A stretch of 64,000 bases of DNA from Neorhizobium galegae bv. orientalis str. HAMBI 540. GTDB lineage: Bacteria; Pseudomonadota; Alphaproteobacteria; Rhizobiales; Rhizobiaceae. Each line of letters starts with the position of its first letter. Within the stretch, counting starts at the first letter, position 1. The translations under genes and the position numbers were made by a program. Below are positions 18,974-26,449 of this stretch, piece after piece. The notes below the pieces were generated by a model. It ran no database searches. It had not been told where the DNA came from and saw only the letters and a list, made by a program, of their open reading frames with translations. The stretch covers positions 496,001 to 560,000 of the forward strand of contig NZ_HG938353.1 of NCBI RefSeq assembly GCF_000731315.1. The letters run 5' to 3'.

Positions 18974-20415
18974 GGGATCGCCACCACCTTGCCGGGGTTC
19001 ATGATGCCGGCCGGATCGAACGCCTGCTTGATGCGCCGCATCAGGTCCATCTCGATCGGCGAACGGATATGGGCGAGTTCGTCGCGCTTCAACTGGCCGA
19101 TGCCGTGTTCGGCCGAGATCGACCCGCCGGCGGCGAGCACGATGCCGTGGACGATCGCGTTGATCTCCCGCCAGCGGCCGATGAAGGCCGCCTTGTCGCC
19201 CGCCATGTCGGCATTGATGGGCTGCGAGATGTTGTAGTGGATATTGCCATCGCCGAGATGGCCGAAAGCGCAGACCCGCGCGCCCGGCATGGCCGCCAGC
19301 ACCGCCTGCTCGGCCTCCGCCATGAAGGTCGGGATTTTCGAGACCGGCACCGACACATCGTGCTTGATCGATCCGCCTTCAGGTTTCTGCGCATCCGACA
19401 TGCTTTCACGCATGTGCCAGAGCGCCTTCTGCTGCGCGACGGAGGAGGCGATCACGGCGTCGCGGATGAGGCCTGCCTCGAAACCCTGTTCGAGCAGCGA
19501 TTGCACCATGGAACTGGCCGTCTCGGCGGAATCCGAAGTCGAGATGTCGATCAGCGCGTACCACGGATGCGGCTCGGAGAGCGGATCGCGCACGCCCTCT
19601 ATATGCCGAACCACGAATTCGATGCCGATGCGCGGCATCAGTTCGAAACCGGTCAACGCCGTGCCGCAGAGGTTCGAGGCCCGCTCGAAGAGTTTTAACG
19701 CGTCTGCCGGCGAATTGAGCCCGGCAAGTGCGACCTGGTGCCCGACCGGCTGCGGAAAAAGTTTCAGCACCGCGCCGGTAATGATGCCGAGCGTGCCCTC
19801 CGCGCCGATGAACAGGTCGCGCAGGTCGTAACCGGTATTGTCCTTCTTGAGCCGGCGCAGGCCGTCCCAAATCTCGCCTGTCGGCAGCACCACTTCCAGC
19901 CCGAGGCAGAGTTGGCGGGTATTGCCATAGGCGAGCACGGCGGTGCCGCCGGCATTGGTGGAGAGGTTGCCGCCGATGCGGCAGGAGCCCTCTGAGCCGA
20001 GCGACAGCGGAAACAGCCGGTCGACGGCTTCCGCCGCCTTCTGCACGTCGGCAAGGATGGCGCCGCCGTCGGCGACCAGCACGTTTGCGACCGGATCGAC
20101 GTCGCGGATGCGGTTCATGCGTTCGAGCGAGACGATCAGGTCGCTGCCGCCGGTGCGCGGCGTCTGGCCTCCGACAAGGCCGGTATTGCCGGTTTGCGGC
20201 ACGATCGGCGTGCCGGTCTCGCTCGCAAGCTTCAGGATCGCCGACACTTCCTCGACCGAGCACGGTTTCAGGAGCATCGGCGAGGAACCTTTGTAGAGCC
20301 CGCGGCCCTCGACCAGATGCGGCGCAAGATCGCTGGCATCGCGCAGCACGTGATTTTCGCCGACGATCGCGGCGAAGCGGTCGAGAAGTTCTGGTTTCGG
20401 CCCGGAAATATCCAT
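18970..20415 (-). CDS. FAD-binding oxidoreductase, GlcD/D-2-hydroxyacid dehydrogenase type
   Basis: A 481-residue flavoprotein of the VAO/PCMH superfamily. The FAD-binding domain (about residues 40-220) carries PQTGNTGLVGGQTPRTGGSD. The FAD-oxidase C-terminal domain (about 225-480) carries GHLGDGNIHYN and the signature EHGIGQLKRDEL. Relatives oxidise D-lactate, D-2-hydroxyglutarate or glycolate with a quinone or ETF acceptor; the substrate cannot be told from sequence. It lies 27 bases after the tsaC-type gene and overlaps the next gene by 4 bases, so all three form an operon. Confidence 0.9.
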   Translation of the reverse strand: MDISGPKPELLDRFAAIVGENHVLRDASDLAPHLVEGRGLYKGSSPMLLKPCSVEEVSAILKLASETGTPIVPQTGNTGLVGGQTPRTGGSDLIVSLERMNRIRDVDPVANVLVADGGAILADVQKAAEAVDRLFPLSLGSEGSCRIGGNLSTNAGGTAVLAYGNTRQLCLGLEVVLPTGEIWDGLRRLKKDNTGYDLRDLFIGAEGTLGIITGAVLKLFPQPVGHQVALAGLNSPADALKLFERASNLCGTALTGFELMPRIGIEFVVRHIEGVRDPLSEPHPWYALIDISTSDSAETASSMVQSLLEQGFEAGLIRDAVIASSVAQQKALWHMRESMSDAQKPEGGSIKHDVSVPVSKIPTFMAEAEQAVLAAMPGARVCAFGHLGDGNIHYNISQPINADMAGDKAAFIGRWREINAIVHGIVLAAGGSISAEHGIGQLKRDELAHIRSPIEMDLMRRIKQAFDPAGIMNPGKVVAIP

Positions 20416-20442
20416 CAGCGTCTCCTCCTCTTTTGCCCCGGC

Positions 20443-21420
20443 TTATTCCCGCGGAGCGGCGGCCCTCACCAGCCGGTCGTTGATCGCTTCGCCGAGCCCA
20501 TGGTCGGGAATGGGTGTGACGGCGATACTGGCGGCGCCGGTGGCGTCGGCCCGCTTCAGGTAATCGAACAGGTTTGCCGCCGCCTGCGCAAGATCACCGG
20601 ACGGGCTGAGGTCAAAAACCGCTGCGGCGAGTTCCATTCCCTTCACGGGAGCAGAACCGAGCCGGATCAACACCTCGCCGGTCTCGACATGGTCGACATT
20701 GAGCCTGACCGCCGCTCCTGGCGCGTAATGGGAAGCGAGCATGCCGGGAGCCTCGATGATCGCCGCCGGACCGCCCGGTCTGATCACCGAAAGTCCGGTC
20801 GCCCGTTCGATCTCTTCCACGGCAACCCCGCCCGGCCGCAGTAGCCGGATCACGCCATCCTCGACACGAACGATGGTCGATTCCACACCGACCGGAGCCG
20901 CGCCGCCGTCGATGATCAAGGCCAGCTTGTCGCCCAGATCGTCAGCCACATGGGCGGCGCTGGTTGGGCTCACCTTGCCGGACGTGTTGGCGCTCGGCGC
21001 CGCGAGCGGCTTGCCGAAGGCGCGGATCAGATCTGAAGCGAAGCCCTTGGGAAGCCGGATGCCGACCGTATCGAGCCCGGCCGTCGCCAGGGCATGGATG
21101 CCGCTTTCGGGTTTCAGGGGCAGGATCAGGGTGAGGGGTCCCGGCCAGAAGGCTTCAGCAAGCTTTCGCGAAATCGGGTCGAAGTCGGCATAACGCTCGG
21201 CCATGGCAAGATCCGACATGTGGCAGATCAGCGGATTGAAGCGCGGCCGGCCCTTGGTCTCATAGATGCGGGTGATGGCGGCGGGATTGGTGGCATCGGC
21301 CGCAAGCCCGTAGACCGTCTCGGTCGGGATCGCCACGGGCAGGCCGTCGCCGAGCACAGCGCAGGCTTGGGCAAGCGCGCCGTCATGATCCCGGGTGATG
21401 TCGATGATTTGAGCCGTCAT
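20443..21420 (-). CDS. tsaC: L-threonylcarbamoyladenylate synthase (Sua5 type)
   Basis: A 325-residue enzyme making threonylcarbamoyl-AMP from threonine, bicarbonate and ATP, the first step of tRNA t6A37 modification. The YrdC domain occupies about residues 10-200, with PTETVYGLAADATNPAAI and KGRPRFNPLI (the conserved KxR). APSANTSGKVSPTSA carries the SxN signature. A C-terminal Sua5 domain (about 210-325) follows, making this the long Sua5 rather than the short TsaC form. It is the first gene of an operon with the FAD oxidase and the ModE-like regulator. Confidence 0.95.
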   Translation of the reverse strand: MTAQIIDITRDHDGALAQACAVLGDGLPVAIPTETVYGLAADATNPAAITRIYETKGRPRFNPLICHMSDLAMAERYADFDPISRKLAEAFWPGPLTLILPLKPESGIHALATAGLDTVGIRLPKGFASDLIRAFGKPLAAPSANTSGKVSPTSAAHVADDLGDKLALIIDGGAAPVGVESTIVRVEDGVIRLLRPGGVAVEEIERATGLSVIRPGGPAAIIEAPGMLASHYAPGAAVRLNVDHVETGEVLIRLGSAPVKGMELAAAVFDLSPSGDLAQAAANLFDYLKRADATGAASIAVTPIPDHGLGEAINDRLVRAAAPRE

Positions 21421-21453
21421 ATCCGCCCGTCAATAACGCGGACCCGGGCGTCT

Positions 21454-22068
21454 TCATAGCTTTTTGATGATCTCGCGGAGCATTTCGTTGGAGGTGCCGA
21501 GCATCAGCACGTTCTTGATCGCTTCCATCGGATCGTTGGTGCGGAACAGAAGGCCGTTCTTGCGGATCGACCGGTTGATCTGCAGCGGCTGGCCGGCCTC
21601 TCGTTCGACCGCGACGGCGAAATACATGCGCGAATAAGCCGTGCTGATACGCTCGAAGAACGTTTCCTCCCCGCCCATCTCCGAGACGAAGTTGGCAATG
21701 TAGAAGGACCAGCTGACCGGCACGCCGTGGGCAAGCTGCGTTCTTGCCGCCGTGACATGGCAATAGCCGAGATGCGGCCGCTCATCGAGCGTGTGGTGAA
21801 AGATGATCTTCGGAAACTTGATCGAGCGATGAAAGGAGTTGATCCGGTTGTGGCTTGTCTCGCCGGCCGCCTCGAGCCTTTTGCCCGTGCGCTCGGCGAC
21901 CTCGTCATGGGTGAGATAACGGCGCTCTTCCGGCAGCCAGATCGGATTGTAGCGGGCGATGCGCCCCGTCCGGAGGAATTCGGAATGGGCAGCGGTCTTC
22001 ACCACCACCGGCGCCGGAGGCTTTGGTGGAGGAGCTTTATAGTAACGGATTTTTCCCTTGGCCTGCAC
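21454..22068 (-). CDS. Uncharacterised rhizobial protein (possibly DUF6656)
   Basis: A 204-residue soluble protein with a Pro- and Lys-rich N-terminus (APPPKPPAPVVVK) and well-formed conserved-looking segments such as WLPEERRYLTHDEVAERTGK near residue 44 and RPHLGYCHVTAARTQLAHG near 96. A MYFAVAVERE strand is near 147. There is no signal peptide or membrane segment. I believe it belongs to a Rhizobiaceae family listed as DUF6656, but am not sure. The start is a GTG at 22068, since an in-frame stop lies 31 bases upstream and no earlier ATG fits. It lies 33 bases upstream of the tsaC-type gene on the same strand and might share its transcript. Confidence 0.7.
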   Translation of the reverse strand: MQAKGKIRYYKAPPPKPPAPVVVKTAAHSEFLRTGRIARYNPIWLPEERRYLTHDEVAERTGKRLEAAGETSHNRINSFHRSIKFPKIIFHHTLDERPHLGYCHVTAARTQLAHGVPVSWSFYIANFVSEMGGEETFFERISTAYSRMYFAVAVEREAGQPLQINRSIRKNGLLFRTNDPMEAIKNVLMLGTSNEMLREIIKKL

Positions 22069-22200
22069 GGTGGCATCGCTCCCATTCGAGCCGGGATTTT
22101 ATGGCTTATCCCTTAATGACAGGTTTCGCTTTCGCGGGGCTGGAGTGTTGCATTCTGGGCCGTTTCGCCGCTGTCGCCAACGCGGTTGCCGATGTCGCAA

Positions 22201-22236
22201 TGTCGCCTATGCGACACGCCGGCTCAATGATTATAT
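22201..22236 (+). promoter_or_regulatory. Palindromic operator and -10 box upstream of the cobalamin riboswitch
   Basis: A perfect palindrome, TGTCGC-CTAT-GCGACA (22201-22216), is preceded by a further GTCGC half-site. It is followed by TTATAT (22231-22236), a plausible -10 box placed just before the riboswitch leader. No good -35 box is seen, and the palindrome occupies that position. A regulator binding there is inferred; its identity is unknown. Confidence 0.4.
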
Positions 22237-22249
22237 CCGTCTCGATCTT

Positions 22250-22448
22250 GAGGTGCCGCCTGTCTAGGGAAGGCGGAGAATTGGGAAGCCGGCAGGGGTC
22301 TTCAAAACCTTGATCCGGCGCTGCCCCCGCAACGGTGGTGGAGCAAGAAAGCTTGGTACAGGCCACTGGGAAAGAGCCGAAAAGGCCGCCCGGGAAGGCG
22401 CCGAGCCCGTCCCGCAACGGACAGCTCCTGAGCCCGGAAACCAGCCTC
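22250..22448 (+). ncRNA. Cobalamin (AdoCbl) riboswitch
   Basis: The whole conserved core of the B12 riboswitch is present in order: GAGGTGCC (22250-22257), GGGAAGCCGG (22273-22282), the B12 box CCGGCGCTGCCCCCGCAAC (22315-22333), GCCACTGGG (22362-22370), GGGAAGGCG (22392-22400), then CCCGGAAACCAGCCTC ending at 22448. The P1 stem closes with GAGG (22250-22253) and CCTC (22445-22448). It ends about 120 bases before the Rieske oxygenase start. No poly-U terminator follows, so control by hiding the ribosome binding site is the likelier mode, as is usual in Gram-negatives. B12 would then switch the downstream gene off. Confidence 0.9.
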
Positions 22449-22566
22449 GGGACAAAAGATGACGACCGGACGCGGCGGGCGTTCGGGACAGGGTTTGGGG
22501 CGGGCCTGGGGCCGGCCGGCATTTCCATGTCCTTCCGCTGTCCACATTGACGAGGAAGGTAAGTAT

Positions 22567-23811
22567 ATGGAAATTCGCAATCAGGCCCTGCGGCAGCTCA
22601 AGAACCGCCGCGAGGGATTCAGCCTCGAACAGCCCTTCTATACCGATCCCGCCTATTTCAAGCTCGATCTGGAAATGATCTGGTACCGCGACTGGCTGTT
22701 CGTCGGGCATGATTGCGAGCTGCCCAAGGCCGGAGCCTATTTCACCCTGCAGATCGGCGATTATCCGGTAGTCGTCGTGCGTGGCCGCGACAACCAGATC
22801 CGGGCGCTGCACAATACCTGCCGCCATCGCGGCAGCCGCGTCTGCACCAAGGAGCATGGCTCGGCGGTGCGGCTCGTCTGTCCCTACCATCAATGGACTT
22901 ACGAGCTGGACGGCTCGCTTCTGGTCGGCCGCCAGATGGGCCAGGATTTCGACAAGACCCAGTTCAGCATGAAGAAGGTCCATTGCGAGAGCGTCGCGGG
23001 CTTTATCTTCATCTGCCTTGCCAACGAGGCGCCGGATTTCGCGCCGGTTCGCGCTGCGATCGAGCCCTATATGGCCCCGCACCGCTTGTCGGAAGCCAAG
23101 GTCGCGCATCAGTCGACGATCATTGAGAAGGGCAACTGGAAGCTCGTCTGGGAAAACAACCGCGAATGTTACCATTGCGCCGCCAACCACCCGGAACTCT
23201 GCCGCACCTATCCGGAATCGCCGACCGCGACCGGTGTCCAGGGCGCCAAGGACGATCCGGTCATCGCCGCCCATTGGCAGCGCTGTGAGGAGGCCGGGTT
23301 GCCGAGCGAATTCCGGATGGACGAAACCGGCCAGTTCCGCGTTGCGCGCATGCCGCTGATCGAAGATGCCGAGAGCTATACGATGAGCGGCCGCAACGCC
23401 GTACAGCGCAAACTCTCCGACGACGTGACCATCAACTCGATCGGCACCATGCTGCTCTTCCACTATCCGAGCAGCTGGAACCACATTCTCGGCGACCACG
23501 CGATCTCGTTCCGCGTCACCCCGCTCGGGCCGGAGGAAACGGCAGTTACCACCAAATGGCTGGTCCATAAGGACGCGGTCGAGGGCGTCGATTACAATCT
23601 CGAAGACCTGACCCATGTCTGGAACATGACCAACGACCAGGACCGCCAGATCGTCGAGGAAAACGCCTTCGGCATCCGCTCGCCCGCCTACGAACCCGGT
23701 CCCTATTCGCCACTCCACGAAGGCGGTGTCATGCAGTTCGTCGAATGGTACTCGAACTTCATGGTCAACCGGCTGCAGGGCGAGCAGGCGCAACTTTCGA
23801 TCGTTGCCTGA
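22567..23811 (+). CDS. Rieske oxygenase alpha subunit, glycine-betaine/stachydrine demethylase type
   Basis: A 414-residue ring-hydroxylating-oxygenase family protein. The Rieske [2Fe-2S] ligands are in CRHRGSRVC (C-x-H) and CPYHQW (C-x2-H), about residues 84-112. The catalytic iron site has NNRECYHCAANHPEL near residue 200 and the Asp in NDQDRQIVEENA near 360. The wording of these motifs resembles GbcA (glycine betaine demethylase) and Stc2 (stachydrine demethylase) rather than aromatic-ring dioxygenases. The ATG at 22567 follows AGGAAGG; an in-frame ATG at 22459 would add a low-complexity leader. No reductase partner is in the window. It sits behind a cobalamin riboswitch. The substrate is inferred, not proven. 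Confidence 0.85.
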   Translation: MEIRNQALRQLKNRREGFSLEQPFYTDPAYFKLDLEMIWYRDWLFVGHDCELPKAGAYFTLQIGDYPVVVVRGRDNQIRALHNTCRHRGSRVCTKEHGSAVRLVCPYHQWTYELDGSLLVGRQMGQDFDKTQFSMKKVHCESVAGFIFICLANEAPDFAPVRAAIEPYMAPHRLSEAKVAHQSTIIEKGNWKLVWENNRECYHCAANHPELCRTYPESPTATGVQGAKDDPVIAAHWQRCEEAGLPSEFRMDETGQFRVARMPLIEDAESYTMSGRNAVQRKLSDDVTINSIGTMLLFHYPSSWNHILGDHAISFRVTPLGPEETAVTTKWLVHKDAVEGVDYNLEDLTHVWNMTNDQDRQIVEENAFGIRSPAYEPGPYSPLHEGGVMQFVEWYSNFMVNRLQGEQAQLSIVA

Positions 23812-23909
23812 TCGCCAATTCGTGATCGGCGCCAAGTGTCTTGCCAGGAACGGAATCCCGCATCTGGCGTTGTTTTCTCACTGAAAATCAGAATGAGGAA
23901 ACATCCCGC

Positions 23910-24329
23910 ATGAATGCCTTTCGTCTACGCCTGACCGCAGCGGCAGTCGCTGTTGTCACGACATTTGCTGGCCTTGTACCCGCGCAGGCTGTCCAAATGC
24001 CGGCTCCGCCATCCGGCATTTCGGCCGCCAGCGATGTCACCAATGTTCAGTATCGTCGCGATTTCCGGCGTGACCGCTACAGCTGGTATCGCGGCCATCG
24101 TGGTTACCGCGACCGCCGCCCCGGTTATCGTTATCACAACGGTTTCTGGTTCCCGCTGGCCGCCTTCGGTGCCGGCGCCATTATCGGCGGCGCTATCCAG
24201 GCGGATCGGGGTTATGGCAGCCGCCACGTCGCCTGGTGTGAAAGCCGTTATCGCAGCTATCGGGCCTGGGACGATACCTACGCACCGCGCGCCGGCGTGC
24301 GGGCACGCTGCATCTCGCCTTACAGGTAA
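23910..24329 (+). CDS. BA14K family protein (copy 1)
   Basis: A 139-residue exported protein. The signal peptide MNAFRLRLTAAAVAVVTTFA ends at an A-x-A site before VQMPAP. A Tyr/Arg-rich repeat region (YRGHRGYRDRRPGYRYHNG) follows, then one hydrophobic Gly-Ala segment ([15 protein letters not shown]). The BA14K motif WCESRYRSYRAWDDTYAP is at the C-terminal end. Brucella BA14K is an immunoreactive surface protein with lectin-like activity. The function in free-living rhizobia is unknown. A paralogue follows at 24524. Confidence 0.9.
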   Translation: MNAFRLRLTAAAVAVVTTFAGLVPAQAVQMPAPPSGISAASDVTNVQYRRDFRRDRYSWYRGHRGYRDRRPGYRYHNGFWFPLAAFGAGAIIGGAIQADRGYGSRHVAWCESRYRSYRAWDDTYAPRAGVRARCISPYR

Positions 24330-24354
24330 GCGGGCATTGGCCCTCTCGACGCGG

Positions 24355-24391
24355 AGCCCGGCCGCGGCGTAAGCCGGTGGCCGGGCTTGTT
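24355..24391 (+). terminator. Terminator after the first BA14K gene
   Basis: A perfect 9-bp stem, AGCCCGGCC (24355-24363) and GGCCGGGCT (24379-24387), followed by TGTTTG. It ends transcription of copy 1, so the two BA14K genes are separate units. Confidence 0.7.
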
Positions 24392-24438
24392 TGTCGCGGC
24401 GCACGTTAATCACGCATTCAGGATGAACTTCCCAAGGG

Positions 24439-24468
24439 TTGCAGCGAAATTCTATTTCGCTGCATACT
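24439..24468 (+). promoter_or_regulatory. Promoter with embedded 10-bp palindrome, BA14K copy 2
   Basis: TTGCAG (24439-24444) and CATACT (24463-24468) lie 18 bases apart. Between and partly over them is a perfect inverted repeat, GCAGCGAAAT (24441-24450) and ATTTCGCTGC (24454-24463), with a 3-base centre. The repeat is certain; its use as an operator is inferred. Confidence 0.45.
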
Positions 24469-24523
24469 GAAATAATTGGCTGGCAAAAATTGAAACACCG
24501 ACAAGGGATATGGGGGACTTAAT

Positions 24524-24976
24524 ATGACTCTTTTGAAGAAGATCGCGGTTGCGGGCATCTCTGCTGCCGTTCTCGCCGGCTCGCTGATGCCGGCTCAGGC
24601 GATGCCGCTGCCGACCGCTCCGGCCGCCGGGATCGAAACGAACGCCAATACCGACGTGACCCTCGTGCAGTACCGTCGCCATGGCGGCGGCTGGTATGGC
24701 GGGCATCGCGGTTATCGCGACTACCGTCCTGGTTATCGCCGCCATAACGGCTACTGGTTCCCGCTGGCGGCATTTGGTGCCGGTGCGCTGATCGGCGGTG
24801 CCATTGCCTCCCAGCCGCGTTACGTCGAGCCGGCGCCGGTCTATGGCGGCGGGGACGACATCAATCCGCGCCACTACGAATGGTGCGCCGAGCGTTACCG
24901 CTCCTACGACGCCTATTCGAACTCGTTCCAGCCGAACTACGGCCCGCGCCAGACCTGCTATTCGCCCTATTTCTAA
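24524..24976 (+). CDS. BA14K family protein (copy 2)
   Basis: A 150-residue exported protein and paralogue of the gene at 23910. The signal peptide [20 protein letters not shown] ends near AQAMP. A Gly/Tyr/Arg-rich stretch ([19 protein letters not shown]) follows, then a hydrophobic segment [15 protein letters not shown]. The BA14K motif is [16 protein letters not shown] near the end. The ATG follows GGGGGAC in an otherwise AT-rich leader. It has its own promoter region and terminator. Confidence 0.9.
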   Translation: MTLLKKIAVAGISAAVLAGSLMPAQAMPLPTAPAAGIETNANTDVTLVQYRRHGGGWYGGHRGYRDYRPGYRRHNGYWFPLAAFGAGALIGGAIASQPRYVEPAPVYGGGDDINPRHYEWCAERYRSYDAYSNSFQPNYGPRQTCYSPYF

Positions 24977-24998
24977 GAGCGGTCGATAGGCAACGTTC

Positions 24999-25031
24999 AA
25001 CCCGTCCGGCATCGACCCCGGGCGGGTTTTT
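24999..25031 (+). terminator. Terminator after the second BA14K gene
   Basis: AACCCG (24999-25004) pairs with CGGGTT (25023-25028), helped by inner GC pairs, and a T run follows (TTTTT to 25031). It lies just before the convergent CorA-like gene. Confidence 0.7.
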
Positions 25032-25045
25032 CGTTTGTCCAGCGG

Positions 25046-26062
25046 TCAAAGAATGCCGGTGCGTTTCAACAGCCACCAGGCGGCAAGCACCGAAATGACG
25101 ATCAGGCCGAAGGCATAGGCTGTCCCCGAGCCATTCCCTTCGAAGGGCAGCGACGCGGTGTTCATCCCGAAAAAGCCGGTGACCAAGGTCGGCGGCAGCA
25201 GGAAGGCGGTCATCAGCGACAGGATGTAGAGGTGACGGTTGGTCTCTGAGGAAAGCTTCGAGTCGATTTCCTCGTGCAGCAGTCGCGCCCGCTCCTGCAG
25301 CGCGTAGACGTCGTGGTCCGCCGCCTCCAGCCGGCCGATCAGCCGCGAGGCGGCGTCGTCGAATCCGGGGGGCATCTCGTCGTCGTCGGTCGCCGCTGCC
25401 CGCCGCAGCAGTGTCAGCACCGTCCTCAGGTGCCGGTGCAGCCTGACCACCGTCCGCCTGATCGGCGCTAGCCGGCGCCGTTCGTCGCGCGGCGTGTTGT
25501 CGTAGACGAAATCCTCGATGATGTTCATTTCCTCGGTCAGCTCCATCACCAGGGCGATCAGCGTACGCTGGAATTCGGCGACCAGCGTCTCGAACACGTC
25601 GATCGGCTTCTTGTAACGCGAGGCGTTCTTTTCGATCGCCGCCCGCACCCGGTCGATCGATCTCAGGGGCTGCAGGCGGGTGGTGATGATCACCCTGTCC
25701 GAGACGAAAAAATGCAGCCAGCCGATATCGCGCGTCTCGCTGTCGAATTCGCGCTGGAAGTCGACCAGTGTGCCGTAGACCAGCTGCTCGTCGAGCGTCA
25801 CCGCGGCGTGCGTGTCGTGGGTGGTGAGTGCGGCGATGGCCGGTGGTGTCAGGCCCGGGAAGTTCTCCAGGAACGCGTTGACCCGACTGTCGACGAGGTT
25901 GAGATGCAGCCATAGAAAACCATCGCCGACCTCGAGATCGCTGCGCGCCGCATCCAGCGGCAACCTGGTGCAGGGCGCCGCTCCCGGATGGAAGTGATAG
26001 GCCCAGACGAGGCCGGGGATAGCGGGGTTCATGAGGGACATGGCCGAGGAATCCGAAAGCAT
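25046..26062 (-). CDS. CorA/ZntB-like divalent metal transporter
   Basis: A 338-residue member of the CorA superfamily. A long cytoplasmic domain rich in Arg and Leu helices (about residues 20-270) precedes two C-terminal membrane helices. The signature FFGMNTASLPFEG (the GMN motif) lies between them near residue 310. The first helix is ILSLMTAFLLPPTLVTG and the second YAFGLIVISVLAAWWLL. The residues after GMN lack the usual acidic loop pattern of classic Mg transporters, and the size fits the ZntB branch (zinc). I chose the ATG at 26062, 8 bases behind GGAG; another ATG lies at 26068. The transported metal is not certain. Confidence 0.85.
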   Translation of the reverse strand: MLSDSSAMSLMNPAIPGLVWAYHFHPGAAPCTRLPLDAARSDLEVGDGFLWLHLNLVDSRVNAFLENFPGLTPPAIAALTTHDTHAAVTLDEQLVYGTLVDFQREFDSETRDIGWLHFFVSDRVIITTRLQPLRSIDRVRAAIEKNASRYKKPIDVFETLVAEFQRTLIALVMELTEEMNIIEDFVYDNTPRDERRRLAPIRRTVVRLHRHLRTVLTLLRRAAATDDDEMPPGFDDAASRLIGRLEAADHDVYALQERARLLHEEIDSKLSSETNRHLYILSLMTAFLLPPTLVTGFFGMNTASLPFEGNGSGTAYAFGLIVISVLAAWWLLKRTGIL

Positions 26063-26449
26063 AGGCATCACTCCATAGACCTCTTGTGTAACGCCTGTTT
26101 CAACAACGTTCTCTGAAACGGAAGAAGCAGCGTAAGACTTGTCATTCGATCGGCGCCGCTGGCCGCTAAAACAAACCTGGCGAGAATTGCATGCCTCCCG
26201 AAGACGCATACCGCAAGCAATCCTTGGCTGTCTCTGCTGCCGCTCGAAACACACCGGACCTTTTGGCATGGCTGGACCCGCACTCGCGGAGTTCGTTGAT
26301 GAGGATGCCAGGACCGCGGCCAAGCCGGTCTCCACGAACGAACATTGACAACGTTATTTACGTTTACGTAAAAAGCAAGGTGAGGATGCCGACGGAGTAG
26401 AATCGGCTAGGTTAGGGCGGTCACAACTGCGCCCACGAGGAGGAGCATC
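26063..26449. other. Divergent regulatory region between corA-like and acyl-CoA dehydrogenase genes
   Basis: A 387-base gap holding the two divergent promoters. On the right are the TTGACA and TTTACG palindrome annotated at 26345-26372. The middle (about 26130-26340) has coding-like composition, but no reading frame there shows a recognisable protein or a good start. A short leader to the acyl-CoA dehydrogenase has a good GGAGGAG binding site at 26440. Confidence 0.5.
26345..26372 (+). promoter_or_regulatory. Promoter and LiuR-like operator of the fatty/branched acyl-CoA operon
   Basis: A consensus -35 box TTGACA (26345-26350) is followed by TTTACGTTTACGTAAA (26357-26372), an imperfect dyad (TTTACG and CGTAAA arms) covering the expected -10 region. 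The MerR-family regulator LiuR, which controls branched-chain amino acid and fatty acid breakdown in proteobacteria, binds sites of this TTTACGT/ACGTAAA type. The next genes are an acyl-CoA dehydrogenase and an enoyl-CoA hydratase, which fits. Confidence 0.5.

Noticed and set aside
22459..22566. Upstream in-frame start for the Rieske oxygenase at 22459
   Set aside because: It adds a Gly/Arg-rich leader unlike the family and begins at the riboswitch edge; the ATG at 22567 has AGGAAGG.
26139..26351. Short open frames in the gap upstream of the acyl-CoA dehydrogenase
   Set aside because: No known motif or ribosome binding site, and they overlap the promoter region of the CorA-like gene.
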